Assembly: GCF_958295425.1 (NCBI RefSeq)
Contig: NC_081146.1
Location: forward strand, 15,310,131-15,374,130
Direction of reading: 5' to 3'
DNA from: Solea solea
Taxonomy: Eukaryota; Chordata; Actinopteri; Pleuronectiformes; Soleidae
Length of the DNA stretch: 64,000 bases
The notes under the pieces are model-generated. The model was not told the DNA's origin and did no database searches. It saw only the letters and a program-made list of their open reading frames with translations. Position 1 is the stretch's first letter. Each line of letters opens with the position of its first letter. The position numbers and the translations under genes are program-made. Below are positions 61,973 to 64,000 of this stretch, piece after piece.

Positions 61973-62308
61973 AAGTTAAGTTAAGTGACTCTTCCCTGAT
62001 ACTGATACAGATACACTCACATGGCCATCTGTCTAGTGTCTGCAATGGTACATACCATTGTGCAGCCCGTTTCTTTGTGAAATGAGATTTAAAATATGGA
62101 CTGAACAAAAAGACACAACTGAATCTCTGTGATTTAAGCAGCAAGTTGACAGCCTAGTTTTAGCGCTTTCAGTCAAACATTATATATGTGTTGGGGATCA
62201 CCTCTAATGGTGGTTAGTAGCAAGAATTAACTGTTATGTGTGGATAGATAAAGAAAGTTAATGATTTACAAGGACAAAAGTTAAACTCCTTCAAATGTAT
62301 GTGTTTGC

Positions 62309-62689
62309 CATCTTTCCATATTCTACTGCTTTTTCAACCACATGAGGGTTGTGGGGTCCTGGAGCCAATCCCAGCTGATGTAGGGTAAAAGGCAGGGTTC
62401 ACCCTGGACAGGTCGCCAGTCCATTGCAGAGCACACATACAGAGATGAACAACCATTCACTCTCGCACGCACACCTACAGTAAATTCAGAGTGTCCAATC
62501 AACCTAATCCCCAATCTGCATGTTTTTGGACTGTGGGAGAAAGCCAGAGTATTCAGAGAGAAACCCACACACACACAGTGAGAACATGCAAACTCCACTC
62601 AGAGAGGCCCTTGGGCCAACCGGGATCTGAACCAGTGACCTTCTTGCTGTGAGGTAACAATGCTAGCCAGTGTAACTGCAGGTGGCCCA
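62309..62689 (-). mobile_element. V-SINE-type SINE, copy 5, diverged
   Basis: Same layout on the minus strand: complement of GAGAACATGCAAACTCCACT, GGACTGTGGGAGAAAGCCAG and CACCCTGGACAGGTCGCCAG are visible. It is more diverged than copy 4, and its box B is decayed. It lies next to a LINE fragment on the same strand. Confidence 0.85.
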
Positions 62690-62744
62690 TATGTGTTTAA
62701 CATTAAATAATTTTTTTCTGCTTATATGGGATTGGTCACAGAGG

Positions 62745-63510
62745 CATTTTCCAGATGTTCATATTCCCAGATCCTCCTAGGGGAATTCCAAGGCATTCCC
62801 ACACCAAGATATATAATCCCTCCAGTGGGTTCTGTGTCTACCCTGAGGCCTACTCCTTGTGCAACATGCTCAGAAATGTCCAAAGTCATACTAGGAGGCA
62901 TCCTGGCCAGATTCCAGAACCATCTCTACTACTTTAGGCTACTTTATAGAGCTCACTCCTCACCCTATCTTGAATGCTGAGCCCAGTCTCCCCATTGTAA
63001 TGTTGGTCACTTATTCCTGCAATCTCATTCTTTAGGTCACCACCCAAAGCTAACTGACCATATATTGACTGGTAAATGGAGAGCTGTGCATTTCAGCTCC
63101 CCATCTGGAAGAAGCAGTCCACTATCTTCCGGATGAGAACCACAGTCCCAGAACTGGAGTTGTTGACTCTCATCCGGCCCACTTCACACATGGCCACAAA
63201 CCGCACCATTGCACATGTTTACATGTGGCCAACAGAACTACATTATCTCACTCTCACTTTGGCAGTACAAGGACCGGATGGCTCTGTGCAGAGCCCATCC
63301 AACAGAGGGGAATCCTCCGATGAAACCCCTAGCAACCCTGCAAGGGTAAAGAGTTGGTCTGCTGTTCTACATTGTTCCTCCTGGATCTGAGGATTGACAG
63401 TCACTTGTGGACCCTTTTAACAGGGCCCAGGAGTAAGTTTCCTGTGGAGGTGGAGGATTGTGTTTCCCTGATAGTTGGAACACATCCTCTGGTCCTCCTT
63501 TAAAAAAAAA
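62745..63510 (-). pseudogene. Decayed LINE reverse transcriptase fragment
   Basis: The minus strand shows scattered, frameshifted pieces of a fish non-LTR retrotransposon ORF2. Near 63,450-63,495 one frame reads EDQRMCSNYQGNTI, matching the NYRGI-type reverse transcriptase block. Near 62,765-62,825 another reads LEGLYILVWECLGIP, matching the C-terminal end of such ORFs. The intervening DNA also resembles the same element, with large internal deletions. It is not functional. I cannot fix the clade (L2, CR1 or Rex1-like) without a search. Confidence 0.75.
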
Positions 63511-64000
63511 ACAAAAACACTTGGATTTGCCGGGTACTATGATACTCGATTTCCATAAGCACACCGATCAGTGGGTATTAGGGCATATTTTCTTGTTTTT
63601 TGGATTGCATAATCCTCAGCTAGAATAATTAAAGTGTCACTTTGCAGAGACGAGACAACAATTTTATTTGCAGTGACGGACAAAAAAGCTGTGACCTTAG
63701 ATGTTTGTTTGATGACATGATATGTGTGTATTTGCAAGTGGATATTCTAGGCACCAGATCGTTGCACTAAATTGCAGACAAAGCCTTTATGAATACTAAA
63801 CATTAGAGTGACTGTTTAAGAAATACAAATGCATCCAGTTATAAATTCACACAATACCCTGAATGCCGCAGCTGCAGGTGATTTTTATTCTGTTGCCTCC
63901 ATCATGAACAGGTCAGGTTCTCTCATGCAGAATTCCTACATTAAAATCGGTATACTGGATTTCATTTTGCTGATCACTGTACACGTCTTAGTTAGTTGTT

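Larger units (their letters stand above)
60872..64000 (+). other. rbms3: RBMS3 intron 3, partial
   Basis: The intron starts with donor GTGAGT and continues past the window end. It holds a small tRNA-derived SINE, a V-SINE and a decayed LINE, all antisense to RBMS3. Sequence at 60,900-61,800 and 63,520-64,000 is unique, and I see no gene or exon in it. Confidence 0.85.

Overview
The window looks like teleost fish nuclear DNA, probably a percomorph (inference). The evidence is widely spaced exons with GT-AG splice sites, very abundant dinucleotide microsatellites, five copies of a tRNA-derived V-SINE-type repeat of the fish kind, a teleost LINE remnant and other fish-type interspersed repeats. 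The only protein-coding gene I can support is the 5' end of RBMS3 (RNA-binding motif, single-stranded-interacting protein 3) on the + strand. Nothing suggests bacterial DNA, phage or CRISPR.

Layout. Positions 1 to about 20,200 are gene-free upstream DNA with microsatellites, three V-SINE copies, a fold-back element and some unique AT-rich stretches. About 20,200-21,614 is the likely promoter and 5' leader, rich in alternating GA and CT tracts and carrying short upstream ORFs. Coding exon 1 is 21,615-21,689. Intron 1 (about 30.3 kb) holds an intact tRNA-Arg(CCT) gene at 24,826-24,898, a 17-bp minisatellite made of splice-donor-like units, two G-quadruplex motifs, a V-SINE, a 193-bp MITE and a 374-bp hAT-like element. 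Exon 2 (52,029-52,210) encodes a glycine-rich linker and the start of RRM1. Intron 2 (about 8.6 kb) starts with a 140-bp pentanucleotide repeat at intron position +6 and contains an A-B-A-X-B segmental duplication (55,210-58,854). Exon 3 (60,813-60,871) continues RRM1. Intron 3 runs off the window and carries a small tRNA-derived SINE, a V-SINE and a decayed LINE reverse transcriptase.

The three exons join in frame to give the first 105 full codons plus one base: the N-terminus, the linker, RNP2 (LYIRGL) and RRM1 strands to beta 2. The rest of RRM1 (including RNP1), RRM2 and the C-terminal region lie downstream of the window. The most notable observations are the near-perfect local duplication in intron 2, the tRNA gene set inside a dispersed repeat, the repeat that abuts the exon 2 donor, the tandem array of U1-like donor sequences, and the lineage-altered linker of RBMS3.
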